NCBI GenBank assembly: GCA_964017195.1
Contig: OZ024894.1
Coordinates: forward strand, 30,051,120-30,115,119
Reading direction: 5' to 3'
Source of the DNA: Siderastrea radians
Lineage: Eukaryota > Cnidaria > Anthozoa > Scleractinia > Rhizangiidae
DNA length: 64,000 bases
The translations under genes were made by a program, and so were the position numbers. Below, piece after piece: positions 1-12,702 of this stretch. Positions within the stretch are counted from its first letter, which is position 1. Each line of letters starts with the position of its first letter. The notes beneath the pieces were generated by a model. The model made no database searches and had not been told where the DNA came from. It was given only the letters and a program-made list of their open reading frames with translations.

Positions 1-2134
1 GTCTCCGATTGTTCTGATATTGTTCTAACAGGTCAGCCACCCCCTGTTCAAAAATCCTGGATCCGCCACTGAAGGCATTAACATAACCAGGTCTGAACAT
101 TTCGAAAAATCTGTGACAGATTCGAAATCAGGGTGCTGACAAAAAATCTTTTGGAAGAAATTGATAGCCTGCAGGCCTCCTCCCCCTTCTACGTCCCAGG
201 ATCATAATTAAGCATCATTTTATTTACAACACCGACACTCGTGAATAACGTCTTTCACCAAACGAATTAGGTCCGCATTTCGATCTTTTGCTCGAAAAAG
301 AACCTCAAAATGGTGAAGTATTGTTTTTAGCATGGCGACACTGAATGTGCCTATTTTTTCTGTTCTTATAATAGTCACAAAAATCATAGGCGTCAAAACT
401 ATGGGATTTGTGAGCCCGATTTCTTCATTTATATCGTCCACCAAAGCGCAGCAGTCTCATACCAGAATTGGCGGCCTCAATATCTTGATTTTCATCTTCT
501 TCCGGCCGCGCTGTCGCATCCGTTGATGCAGTGCTAGTATCCTGGCCGCGGAACTTCTCTCGTGAAGCTAAACGTTAAAAGAAGCTGGTAATCTGGGTCT
601 TCGTGAGCCATTCTTCTCTTTCAAACAGCCTTTAGTTTCTTTCATTTCGCGCATTACGTATGCTATTTGCTTGAACATGATCTGGTACAACCTTTCTCCC
701 ATGTCCAACTTTGCCGTGGTCTTGTGGTCAGGATTCAAGGTTAATTTATAGTTTAAATTTTGTCCTTTTTCACCCTCCCTCATCCTTCAGAATGTATGTT
801 CTAAAGTGTTCATGTTGATCGCACAAACGAACATTACAGCACTTCAAGTTGTAGTACGACAAAAGGTCTAAAGTCACATTTTAGACGCGCAAACTGTACT
901 TAGTTTAGGAAGGGTGGGGTAGACTGGTTTCGCACAGGGAGGAACCACTAGGTCCAGAAAACCACCTGAGCTGTTCTAGCCTGCGACACTCTAAGCCCCG
1001 TACGTAGTAGAAAGGAAATAACTTTGCTTGACTAAGTGAAACCAGCTCCAGTAAAAGAAACCCCAGTGAAGACAGAGGTCATGACGGCTGAATCACTTAT
1101 TTAGCGACTCGTTCCTTTTAAAGTCTACAAGGGAGTGGCCCTGAAAGGGGCGGGCAGGGGTATGTCTTAACCGGACGCAGATGCGACGCAATATCCAAAT
1201 GATATTAATAATTTATCCACATGCAGAAATGATTTAGGCCAGTGCTCATCAAAGCTTTCGTTTTTTCTTTGAGATATTGTCGTGTAATGTCGTTGCCTGA
1301 CAAGCGAATAAGGCTCTTTGCTTGTGCGCGAACCTCCTTAATTTTCAAGCTTATTCCCTAGTTTGCAGTTTGCCAGTTTGTCCGTTTCGCCCTACCAGTT
1401 CGCAAGAAATCATGGGCTGCTTTCGCTTGTGCAGTTTCGGTCATATGGGATACGTTTTGCGTCTGTGCTTTTTGCATCAGCTTACTGCATTCCTCGAGGC
1501 GGACGGAGACTTCGCGTGCGTGCGGACCACTCAATATGGACTTCGAGTTAGAATATACTTTTTATATACTCACTCGGTTCCACAATATAAAATTCTCGCT
1601 AGGTTAAATGATTCGCACTAATACTCCCGGACGAATTGACTCGAAAAGCATAACACTTGCATCCTGAGAACCACAAAGTTTATACTGCTTGAGACCACTG
1701 ATCTGCGAAATCATTCGATTTTTCTGAAAAGTTTTGAAAGACACAGCTTTTTTCCATTCTCATATCGATTCCAAACTGGCGGAATGACGTTGCTAAGTTC
1801 ACAGTTTGAAAACGCTGAGTGAAATCGATTGTAACAGAGTAATATTAACGCTAGTCCGCTATACACTCAGTCCCATGTTCCAAGTTTATATTCCATAATC
1901 GGAAGTTGTGATGGTGCGAAGTCTTTTTAAACGATAATTGAAAAACCCCGTACTACGGCGCCCAAAATAGCCAAATTTTAGTCACTTACGGTATACTAAC
2001 ACAATCAAATCCTCAAACTGGCGCAAAATAAACTTTTCGATCATTTCAATTGCAGTAGGGATAGATAGTAGTATTTGTGGTAGAAATTTGAAGGAAATCT
2101 ATTTTTGAGTCCGAGATCGAGTGGAACACTCTTA
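1..2134. other. intergenic, no supported gene
   Basis: I see no gene that can be supported here. Short open frames exist on both strands (for example 220-444 and 568-783, minus), but none has a recognisable domain or a convincing splice chain. Confidence 0.4.
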
Positions 2135-2606
2135 AGGCTGGTTTTCACTAGCGACGGAGTCGGAGTCGGAGTCGTAATCAGAAGCGTAAAGCGTTACGAT
2201 CTAGTGAAAATCAAACAACGGAGTCGTAAGCAGAGTTTCCTTTTGCGCTTACGCTTCCGTCGCTTACGATCTAGTTGAAAACCAGTTTGTCGGAGTCGTA
2301 AGCAGAAGCGGAAGAACTAAACCAATCATAAAGCGTGGGAACGAGCACCGTGATTGGTTTATCCTTCCGCTTCTGCTTCCGACTCCGACAATCTGGTTTT
2401 CACTAGATCGTAAGCGACGGAATCATAAGCGGAGTCGGAAGAAAATGGAAACGTTCTGATTCTTCCGACTCCGATTCCGTCGAGCTTATGACTCCGCTTA
2501 CGACTCCGATGTTTGATTTTCACTAGGTCATAAGCGCTCTTACGACTCCGCTTACGACTCCGCTTACGACTCCGACTCCGACTCCGTCGCTAGTGAAAAC
2601 CAGCCT
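2135..2606. mobile_element. MITE with long terminal inverted repeats
   Basis: The block starts AGGCTGGTTTTCACTAGCGA and ends with the reverse complement of that sequence, giving terminal inverted repeats of about 40 bp. The interior is built from repeated GGAGTCG / CGACTCC words in both orientations. It is flanked by TTA on each side (2132-2134 and 2607-2609), which fits a TTA target duplication as made by PIF/Harbinger-type transposases. It has no coding capacity. The superfamily is inferred only from the duplication; a truncated relative lies at 6739-7013. Confidence 0.75.
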
Positions 2607-5600
2607 TTAGGGAGACAGCCTCTTATACCCCCATTATATTAGAACCTGTTGAGCCTGAAAATTTAGACAGGTTCTCATGAAAACCAGGAAAACATAGCAA
2701 CATGCAGTAACAGTGACACTCACTAGTTTAATTCAAAGAGACAACCTCAGTATATGTTTCTTATACATGAGCCGGGACCACGCCTATCTATAGACTAGTG
2801 TTGGACCAGCAGCAAGCATCTTTTCCTCCTTAGAAAATAAGAACCTTTGGAGGACCCAGTTAGCCTAAATTCTTAGTAGACACCAAATAAATAAGAAACT
2901 TTTTAGGCTAACTTGGAAAAATCCAGGTTCTTAACTGCGGTTTTTTACTGTGTCAGGATAAACAAGGAACAGTCTTCGGAGGTGGTTAAATAAGTGGACT
3001 GTAACATGCACGAATAAAAAAATTATATCAGTTGAGTTTGCAACTGTAACATCGGCAAATAAATTTCCCGTATCACACGCGAAATTGTAGTAATTCGAGG
3101 AAAGACATAATACGCGTCAATAAAAAAAAATGTTCACTGCAAATTTTACTGTTGTTGAACGGCAAATTTGTATGGGCGATAGTTCGATAGCCAAATTAAA
3201 ACTAGAAACTGGAACACTGACTTAAGCACACGATGTTCAACTTGAGACCAGCTGTTAAGATAATCCCCTCGTAACATAGAAAGGCCTGGCAAAAAACTCT
3301 CCTAACTCCTCTGCGTTGGGCGTGTACAGGTACTTAATAAAGTGAAAGGCAAAAGGAAAACAACCTAACGGTTGAACATTGGTGGACCGTCACCGTAATT
3401 GACGTGTAAATACCTCCAATAGCATTTTAAGGAGCGAAAAGGTTGTCTATTACAAATTTTGATTGCCGAAATCTCGCAAGGTGAACTTTATTACGTTTGC
3501 ACCTCCCTCATTAACACAAAACACTACAAAATCAAATATCCTGATAAATTCGGCATCTCTGCAGATATGATGAATATACTTCTTCGTGTATGGAAAACAA
3601 GACAAAAACGGCTCATTAAAAGTGCGGTACAGAATATTTACCAGAAACAAAAAGGAAAGTATCTATACAAGAAACCCGTTGCATGAAAATAAGCAATAAT
3701 GCCTCCTAATACAAAGGTATTTTTTTACAGTTAATGGCTATGCGGGAAAAGCAGATCTAGGCTATTGGAATCCAAAAAGAAAATTGTGCGCAGTAACAAA
3801 AGGAGGCATCTTCCTTGAACGTGAGGAGAGTTTCCCTAATGATCAAGCAAACACGACTTGGTCAGACGTAAGGCCAGGCAGATACATACACACCTATTCT
3901 CAATTGAAGGCTTGAAGGCCTTACAGGAAATAAATACAATAACAAAAAAATTTCGATGAGCTAAAGAAACTAAAATGGTGTCATGACCAAAACTTTTTTC
4001 ATTGCCAGTGGCAACTTGAATTGGTAGTTTTAGGAGGGAATGCAAAGTGACGGGTTGCCGTTTACCGATTCTGACAGCATTCGTGACAATTGGTTGCAAG
4101 TGGTTGTTATTTTTCGGCAGGGGAACCAGTACATAACATTCGTGACCCGAATTGTCATGCCACGGCATTATATACTCCAGGCTCCACGACAAAGATTTCG
4201 GGGCTCAGCTCCAGGACTCCATAACCTTCGCTTGGAGACCCGGATTAACAAACATTAACGACCAGAAAATCATATTGGTGATACAAAATACAAAAATCTC
4301 CTTGCAGAAATCAAAACAAATAACAAACAAACAAGCAAAAAAGCATCAAGCACAAAGAGATCTCGAGCTTCCGGTCCGTGGGACGGTCATTTAAATTTTC
4401 GCAGTGAAAAAAAAAATGAAAAATTCAGACAAAAACAGCAAATTGTTTAATAAAAACCTATTACACATCTAAACCAATTTCAGCTTTTTTTATAATTATT
4501 TTGGGCTAGTTTTTCACATATTGTAAACTGCAAAAATGGCGATCACGTTGGCCGCCATTTTGGGTGATGTCACAGGAATTATTGTGACACAACACACATT
4601 TAAGGGGGGGCTCCCATCAAACCCCCACCCCATGTACCTCGAAGGGAGTAGTACTTTGCTAGTTTACTTAGGGAGTTACATAATATTGTACTTTCGAAGC
4701 GAAAAGTAAAAGCTTTTAATTCCAAGCAGAAACGAGTTTGACTTTTCTCAGTTCCTTCCCATCTCAACTGAACTTTAACTTCAAGTTTAGGGGACAAAAC
4801 AGCCTACAGAGACTACAGCCGGAAAAAAAATAATCACTACCGTGATAAAATGTAAACATCCGGAATCAGAAAGCACTCAATGGACTTGAAATAGACGTGT
4901 CTGGCGCCACGTTTTTTCCCACGTTCGCTCGTGCTAATTAATTTTTCTCGGGCGCATAGCTGTAGCGTCTCCCCGGCCAGTGTTTCTGTACTTGTTTATA
5001 TTATGTCTTTTTCTTGCCTTGTGTAATATGTTTTTGGCCGAAGATAAATAAATAAACCTTGATTCTCACTCACTCTGTCAATGGAGTTCCTTCTATCTGT
5101 TGCGGGTATAAGGATATTTTTCGTATCACCAAGATATTTTATGAAATGACTGCTTGCTAATGCGTTTCGTGTTTCTCCTGGGAAGGTTTCTAATTACTTT
5201 TGACATATTCAAATTTTATGCACTTCTACCGCAACTGTTATTCTCCTCCCTGTCACAGAGTCTTGAATCTCTCACTCTTCAATAACACACAATATTGCTT
5301 TCAAATGCTCCTTCTCGTATGCACTTCCTAACTAACGGTTACACTTGTATTATTCTTCTTTGTCTGCAGAAAGAAGTCTTTTGTATGACGAAGGACATTT
5401 CCAAACACATTCTAATGCAAGTCGTATTCGCTGTAGTTTATAATCTGCTGATACATCTGTTTGAAAAAAACGTTGTCGGGTAAACAATATTAACAATGGA
5501 CAATGCGACGCAGTGGAATTCTAAGAAGATAGCAGAGGCAAGCTTGTTACTCAGTTTCGTTTATTTATATTTAAGATAATTCCTTTCCCACAAATTATAA

Positions 5601-5935
5601 AGACCAACTAACGGTATGCTATATTACTATAATATGTATGGTGAAAATAGAAACGACTTCTTCCGTTTCCCAGAAAACGATTGGGTCGCAGCAGACGGTC
5701 CATTTTGTATACGTCGTTACCCGTCAACGTTTTGCCAATTAGGTGTACATTTCTTTGAAACTTGAATCGATGTGTGCCTTTCTCAGTTGACATCAGCTAT
5801 TACACACGTTTAAGCGCAATCTACTGTGGAGCTGAAGCACTACCTTAAAATGTTGAGACCAGCTTCAGTAATGTTTTATCTTGCTTTCACTTTCCTCGGC
5901 AAAACTTGATCGGTGGTGAACAAATAAACTTTGAC
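2607..5935. other. intergenic, no supported gene
   Basis: The stretch is AT-rich and holds only short unsupported frames. At 2820-2956 there is a repeat fragment (AGGCTAA / TTAGCCT words, ending GGTTCTTAACTGCGGTTTTTTACTGTG) whose motifs recur inside the large transposon near 20719. Around 5040-5065 a tail-like segment with AATAAATAAA could be the 3' end of a retroposon. Confidence 0.35.
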
Positions 5936-6011
5936 ATGGAGAATGTACGTCTTGCAGTGATTGTGGGCATTCTAGTGACAGGCTTCAGTGTACAAGTACA
6001 GGGAACTGCTG
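5936..6011 (+). CDS. receptor exon 1: signal peptide
   Basis: The ATG at 5936 begins [20 protein letters not shown], a charged start followed by a hydrophobic core, as in a cleaved secretory signal. The exon ends in phase 1 at GCTG|GTAAGT. The next exon, at 7660, starts in the matching phase. This is the only ATG in the region that joins the discoidin exon in frame. Confidence 0.7.
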
Positions 6012-8529
6012 GTAAGTCTGAGGAACGCCAATTTATTGAAACGTGACCATTAACCATAGCTTGACTTTGCACAACATTATCAGATCCTATTGGCAACACG
6101 CAATGAATTCCACCTTTAAGACCCCTCAACGCTGCTTCTTTAACGGTGAGATCAGATGTATATAAAAAGAATATAATATCAACTTATCGTCACAACCAAA
6201 GAAATTATCCGAATTACCAGAACTATAGGTAGTAAGCGTCTCCTTAGTGTTTTCATTCCCGTTGTTTCATTATTGATTCAAGGCACTGCTTATTCAATTT
6301 GCAGCTTAAAACAGTTTCCTTCATTCTGGCCAGCATTTTACGGACATGTGATTTTATCGACCATTTAATCGACCTTTTCAATCTAAAAAGGGTTTTTGCA
6401 GAGTGAAGTTCAATGAAGTCACAACTTCGTTTACTTTATACTGCAAGCAATCACACAAAGCGTTCATTTACTTTTTTTCCATAGTCAACGATACTGATAA
6501 GAAATTTGTGATTTACATACAGACAGAAATAGTATCGTCGATGTGAACTGAACGCTAGAAACCAGTCGGACACGCTAAATTGCTAATATTTGGCGGCCTT
6601 CGGTTAGGTATAGTATTTCGAATAGGTGAAGTAAACGCAGCACATGGCATTTATATGGTTTTTGTTCGTAGATGGCAGCCTGAAATTCAGCTATTAAACT
6701 GTTAACTTCAAACCTTGCCAGGCAAAAGTAAACAATTAAGGCTGGTTTGCACTAGCGACGGAGTCGGAGTCGTAAGTGCGCTTACGATCTAGTGGAAATC
6801 AAACAACGGAGTCGTAAGCAAAGTCGTAATGGTGACGGAATCGGAGTCGCAAGAATCAGAAGTTTTCCAATGTTTCTTCCGATTGCACTTACGACTCTGT
6901 CGCTTACGACCTAGTGAAAACCAGATTGTCGGAGTCGTAAGCAGAAGAGGAAGAATAAACCAATCAGAAAATCTCCATTTTCTTCCGCTTCTGCTCACGA
7001 CTCCGACAATCTGTTGATTCTTTGTGAAATTTAATACTTGCGAAATTTAGTGAGAATAAGGTAGTTAAATGTAAACTATTTGTTTAAAATAATTATTGAT
7101 TCTGAAGAAGAACCTACAATGTACATGTGCAGTGTAGGAAGTGAATACACTGTAGACATGGTAAGGTACATGTAGGTAAGTGGAAGATCACACTTGTGCC
7201 ACAGGTGGCCCACACTGCTGGGGCATCAGTTCCTGTCGTGTGTTCAAAGCAACTGGAAGTATGACCACACCTCTGTACTCATACCCCCCTCCCCTCCCCT
7301 CCCCTTTTTTTCCCAGGTGGGATTACTAGTCAATTGTAAGGTTACCTACCCATTTTATACACCAGGGGTAGAAAGAGACAATGTCTTGTCTAGGAAGCAA
7401 CAATTGACGTAATACTGAGTCCAAACCTTGATCGAACCACCAACCTGTTGATCTCCTGGTGAAAAGTCTGATGGGCTCACCACTACTCCACCACAAACAT
7501 ATATACCACAAATTCACTTGTTAAGACATAAGTTACAATTGATAGTCCATGGTGATGTCACAGCCAAAATGGACTGTGGAGTGGCTATTGTAGATTACAG
7601 CCTTGCACTTGATCTGTTATTCTATTTTTTTTTTAATTTTCTCTGCATCTTTATTGCAGGTGGTGCTAATTATTCCACACCTGTAGATCTTGGCCTGGCA
7701 AGAGGCACAATCCCTGACAGTGACATCACAGCATCATCCGTGTTAAATTCTGATTCTCATCCTTATTATGCAAGATTAGGGAACCACAAAGCATGGATTC
7801 CTTATGATAATCATCCTTGGATACAAGTAAATCTACAGAAAGTGACTAACATCACTGCAATTGCTACGCAAGGTTTTCAGAGTGACAGAATTCCAAGTTC
7901 CTATGTTACATGGTATTACTTGAGTTATGGGGATGATGGAAATGCATGGGTGAATTATACCATTCAAGGAGTTAAGGTAAAATAATCAGTTATTTGAAAA
8001 CATAATTTTCAGTTGTTCCTTAGGGGGTGAAAAAATTTTCTACAATAATTATGTGCAGTATACCAACTACATTTTTATGGTTTTGGATAAAGTGCAACTT
8101 TCATTATTAGGTGAAGTTTAAGTCCTGTAATTACATTCTACCATACATGTACAGCGTACATTAACGTTATTACTGTAGTACAGCTGTAGCTTCTTATATT
8201 TGCAGTAAGATGTTTTTTTTTACTCCATAAAAAAAACACATTTAACCTTTCTTAACTTTTCCAAAGGTGATTGAAGGCAATGTAGATGATGCTAGTGCCA
8301 AGACAGTGCTTTTGAATCCTTCAATCATAGCACAGTATGTAAGACTGCATCCAACAAACTGCAACAACAGATGTGCCCTTAGGATGGAGCTCTATGGTGG
8401 TAACGTGACAGCAGGTATACACAAACATGTGAACGCTGCATGTAGATACTGTACATTTAACCTTGCAGAATTACATTTGATCGAACTGCCATTTCATGAG
8501 CTTGGGAACCGGGCAGTTGTCTTGAAAGT

Positions 8530-8569
<40 letters not shown>

Positions 8570-11500
8570 GCTTTATTACCAAAAAGTTAAACTTTACAAT
8601 ATAATATATTAATACAAAAAAGAGGTAACATTTACTCAGAATAACTATAAAGCTAACTGAGCTGAGTAAAACTAAGTGATGTTTAAGTACAGGAGGTAGG
8701 TTGGCACTAAAGCTTGGTGAAAGCAATTAATTAGTCAATAAAAAAGAGACGAAAAGAATAAATAAATAAATAAATAAATAAAAATAAATAAATAAATAAA
8801 ATAAAGTTGCACTTTAGTGGGGTGCGTTATGCCATCAAACCATAGTAAAGAGGTACAGTATCTATAGGGAAGCCCTGCAAGCAGGAACCATCAGGGCTGT
8901 GCTCTAGCAGAGCCCAGGGGCCTCAGGCTACTAACTTTTGTCTTTGGGCGACTATAAAAGCTCATTTTTTTTGCAAAATGCTTAAGGGGTGGGCATCCCA
9001 GATTTCATGGTTGGGAGCCTTTGGTCACCCCCGTGAGTCTTCTTAGAGCACAGTCTTGAACCATCCTGCAAGCGACTGCCATCAGGCACCATTACACTGA
9101 AGGTCCTTCAGTGTAAACCAATCTACCTGACCAGAGATACATCAGCTGCATGAAAGTCAACCAAGAGGGCAGGGTGGGGTGGGGAAATCCAGCCATCTCG
9201 CCACCTGACTGGAAATACTCACCAAAAAACATCTTCCCACTGCAAGTCACCTCGCCACCAGGTGGGGGCATCTCGCCACCACCAACTCGCCACCAATAGG
9301 CGATTTCGTGTGGTGGCAAGTTGGTGGTGGAGAGATACATGTAACCTCACTTGGCTGCCTGTTGGTTGGTGGTGAGGTGACTTGTGGTGACAAGGTCACT
9401 GTTGTTGAGATGACCGTACACCATACATATACACATATGTACACAGGCCGTACATATATTGAAGCAATAGACCGCATTTTCTATTGGTTTACTGGTGTAA
9501 TAGACCCACGCGGGATGTTGGGAGAACACGAGAAAAGCTTGTAAATCACGAGCCGCAGGCGAGTGATTTACAAGCTTTTACAAGCTTTTACAAGCTGTTG
9601 GTTGGTGGTGAGGTGACTTGTGGTGACAAGGTCACTGTTGTTGAGATGACCGTACACCATACATATACACATATGTACACAGACCGTACATATATTTAAG
9701 CAATAGACCGCATTTTCTATTGGTTTACTGGTGTAAAGCTTGTAAATCACGAGCCGCAGGCGAGTGATTTACAAGCTTTTCGAGTGTTCTCCCAACATCC
9801 CAGGTGGGTTTATTACACCAGTAAACCAATAGAAAATGCGGTCTATTGCTTTTATGAAATAACTAGAAAAAAAGATAAAGTTTTGAGTTCAGAAAGTATG
9901 TTTTAATGGTGATCAAGTTGCGTCTTCTCTTAACAATCATCATGTGACGCGTGTTAACCAATCATGATAAGCGATATAGTAAACCGTAGCTCTGAGAATG
10001 GGCATCGAAGAAAGAATCAGCCGCCGATTAACCAGAAAAAGTTCCAGGGAATTTACATATCAACTTTAACAGCGAAATCCTTAACAAAATTCTGTGAAAG
10101 GTAAAATGCTTCCTGAAGTTCAATTCAGGGGAAAGAAAAGTAATCATCCTTTCATCGATTGAAAGTGATGTGCACGTTTCCAATCGTGCAAGAATTGAAC
10201 ATTTGGCGGTAAGCAGAGCTTGTGTTCACCGTGTTTTGTTGAGTTGCTGAGATGGTGTTGTTCAAAGGAACTGGCAGCTGTTGTAGAGGAGGCCTTTCGC
10301 ACCCAACGATCTGATTTTGACGCTGTTCAGCTGCCCGTATGGTTTCGTTGTCTCCAAGTGCGGAGGTGAGGACATCGCTGCATTTACGAAGCTGATTTGC
10401 CGACGGCATGCTGTGGTAGCTTTTCAGGCTGGGTTCGTTGCGGTGAGCTGATATGGCCATGATTTCTCTGTTTGTCAAGCCAGCAGTCGACCACAAGGTT
10501 TTTGCTGTCGCCCTTACGGAATGGTTTGTGTAAACACGGGACAGACCTGCGGCGGAGCTGATGTCTTTCATCATTGTTGAAAGCTTGTTGATGCCCAGTG
10601 GTCGATTTTCATACCAAATCTTGTCAAAAGGTCGCCAATTTCTTTTCGGATACTGGAACAGCGCCTCGCACTGTGGATTCAGCTTGGAAAGAAAAAGTTC
10701 CAAAGCGGAATATCCAGCGGTTGGACTGTTGGTTTTGTACATGCGGCCGTTCTTCTCGTAACTTTCTACGTCAGAAACTCCACCTGGGTGGTTCTTGGTC
10801 GTCTCATCGTGCGACATAGTGGCAAAAAGGCCGCCATTCGCATCTTCGCCAAACACAAAACTGCTTTTCTTTAAACGTCGCTGGCCCTCAAAACCACGGC
10901 GGCACCAATACAAAGAAATGTGGAACCAAACATTTCTAAGTAGAAACAGGGGCTGGGTAAGTGAAAGAATTTCACCGTTTTTGAGCTTTTCCAGGTCTTC
11001 TTGCTCGATAGCTGGTTTATGAGTAGTGTTTTGTAAGCCATCTTTCTTCAGTTGCTTTATTTTGGCATCCAACATTTGGTTTGATAATACAAACCGGGAA
11101 TCTTTGTTGAAGGAAATGCCACGGTTGTTTGGAGGCGTATTGAGAAATCGTTCAACGCCATTTCTCAGAGATAAAAGTGTCGCCCGGCTGTAATTTTCTC
11201 CGTTGCGGTTTCGTGCCTCGGCGTAAAATGTGGGGGGGGGGGGGGACAGGGGGGTTTGAACCTCCCGCTTCCCGTACCCTTTAATCCCGGTTCCCGCCCT
11301 GTATTTTTTGGCTCCCGCCCCTTTGCATTTTTTCGATTGCGAAATATTGCGCAATGTTGCATAATTTTTCCCTTTTTCTCCGGCTTCCCGCCACCTTGTG
11401 AATCCCGCTTCCCGCCCCCTATTCTCCCGCCTCCCGTACACCTCCCGCCCCCTTTTCTCCCGGTCTCCCGCCCCCCTGTCCCGCCCCACTAAAATTGGCG

Positions 11501-12658
11501 CAGGTTTTCATCTAATTCCTGGATTGACATTTCTGCCAATGTTATTCCAAGTTGTTTTTGCTTACTCCACTCTACAGTAAACAAAGCATAAAGTAGAAAT
11601 GAGCGGAGAATTTTGTGATATAAAGTTTAATGCAAACAAATGAGAATTTTACAGTTTATTTTAGTTTTAAAGTTTCGCACCGCCATTGTTTTTTAATGTT
11701 TACGCGGCAACACCTTCGTGTGACTTTCATTATAAATTAGACAATTTGTAAATTTAAGAGTAGAAAATCTGTCCTCTTCGTTTTGTTTTCCGCGAAATGT
11801 TGTTCAGATATTATGTTGAATGAAAATAAGTTCCGTTTATTAAGACCAACCTGTAAAAACTGAAACCGCCCACTGTGTTGCTTGGTTGGTCTTTGCGGCT
11901 TGTGAGTTGTTTACCATGTCGCCAAGTTGTTGCGTTTCCATTGCCGCAAATCTTCTCTTTTTATGATTTATGTTGGAGCCTTCTTGGTTACTGCTTTCAG
12001 TGTTTTCGTTGTTAGACTCGGGGACTTCGGATGAAACTGGCAGTCCAAACGCCAACATAATATTGAAGTTCGGCAGTTCTTCGTCTGTGCCGGCCATTTT
12101 TGTCGGACAGGAGAATTTCTCAGTTCCTTACAGTTTTCTATGAGTTTACCGGAATAATAGTCAATAGGTTTTCGACCAATAAGAATGCGCGTAGTATCTC
12201 AGTTATTTTATAAATATATATAAACTTGTCACAAGCATCTCCTTCTCCCGTCCTCATAGAAAAGTGATCTTCATCAGGGTGACTAATAAACCGTTAACGT
12301 GTTACACTTTTACACGTGTTACACATTTTGGTTTAGAGCACATGAGAATCCAACTAACAGACTGGGTTAAAGGGGAGCGAGAGCTACGCGATAAAGAGGG
12401 ACAGTGGATCTACAAAATGAGAACTTTGATACCACATGGACGTAATGACAATGATGGTTTCTGTGGGCAAAACAAAAAGACGCGAATGAGCGCACGCATA
12501 TGATAACGTAACACTTTTCTGTTAGTTTCAAAATAGTATTCAATAGTATTCATTTTATTTATGCCAAGTCAAATCTACAGTTGATCTGTTCATCATCTGT
12601 TATAATTACGCTCTAGTTTACTATTGAGCACTCTGAAAGCAGTTCCGCAAATCAACTC

Positions 12659-12702
<44 letters not shown>

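Noticed and set aside
220..444. 74-aa minus-strand frame (VDDINEEIGLTNPIVLTPMI)
   Set aside because: Plausible composition for a membrane-protein exon, but no partner exon or acceptor that I can support.
3836..4192. 118-aa minus-strand frame
   Set aside because: No domain, no splice context, low-complexity hydrophobic composition; likely chance.
11240..11489. N-terminal 80 residues of the long recombinase frame
   Set aside because: Encoded by CCCGCC-type repeat; Arg/Gly-rich by-product.
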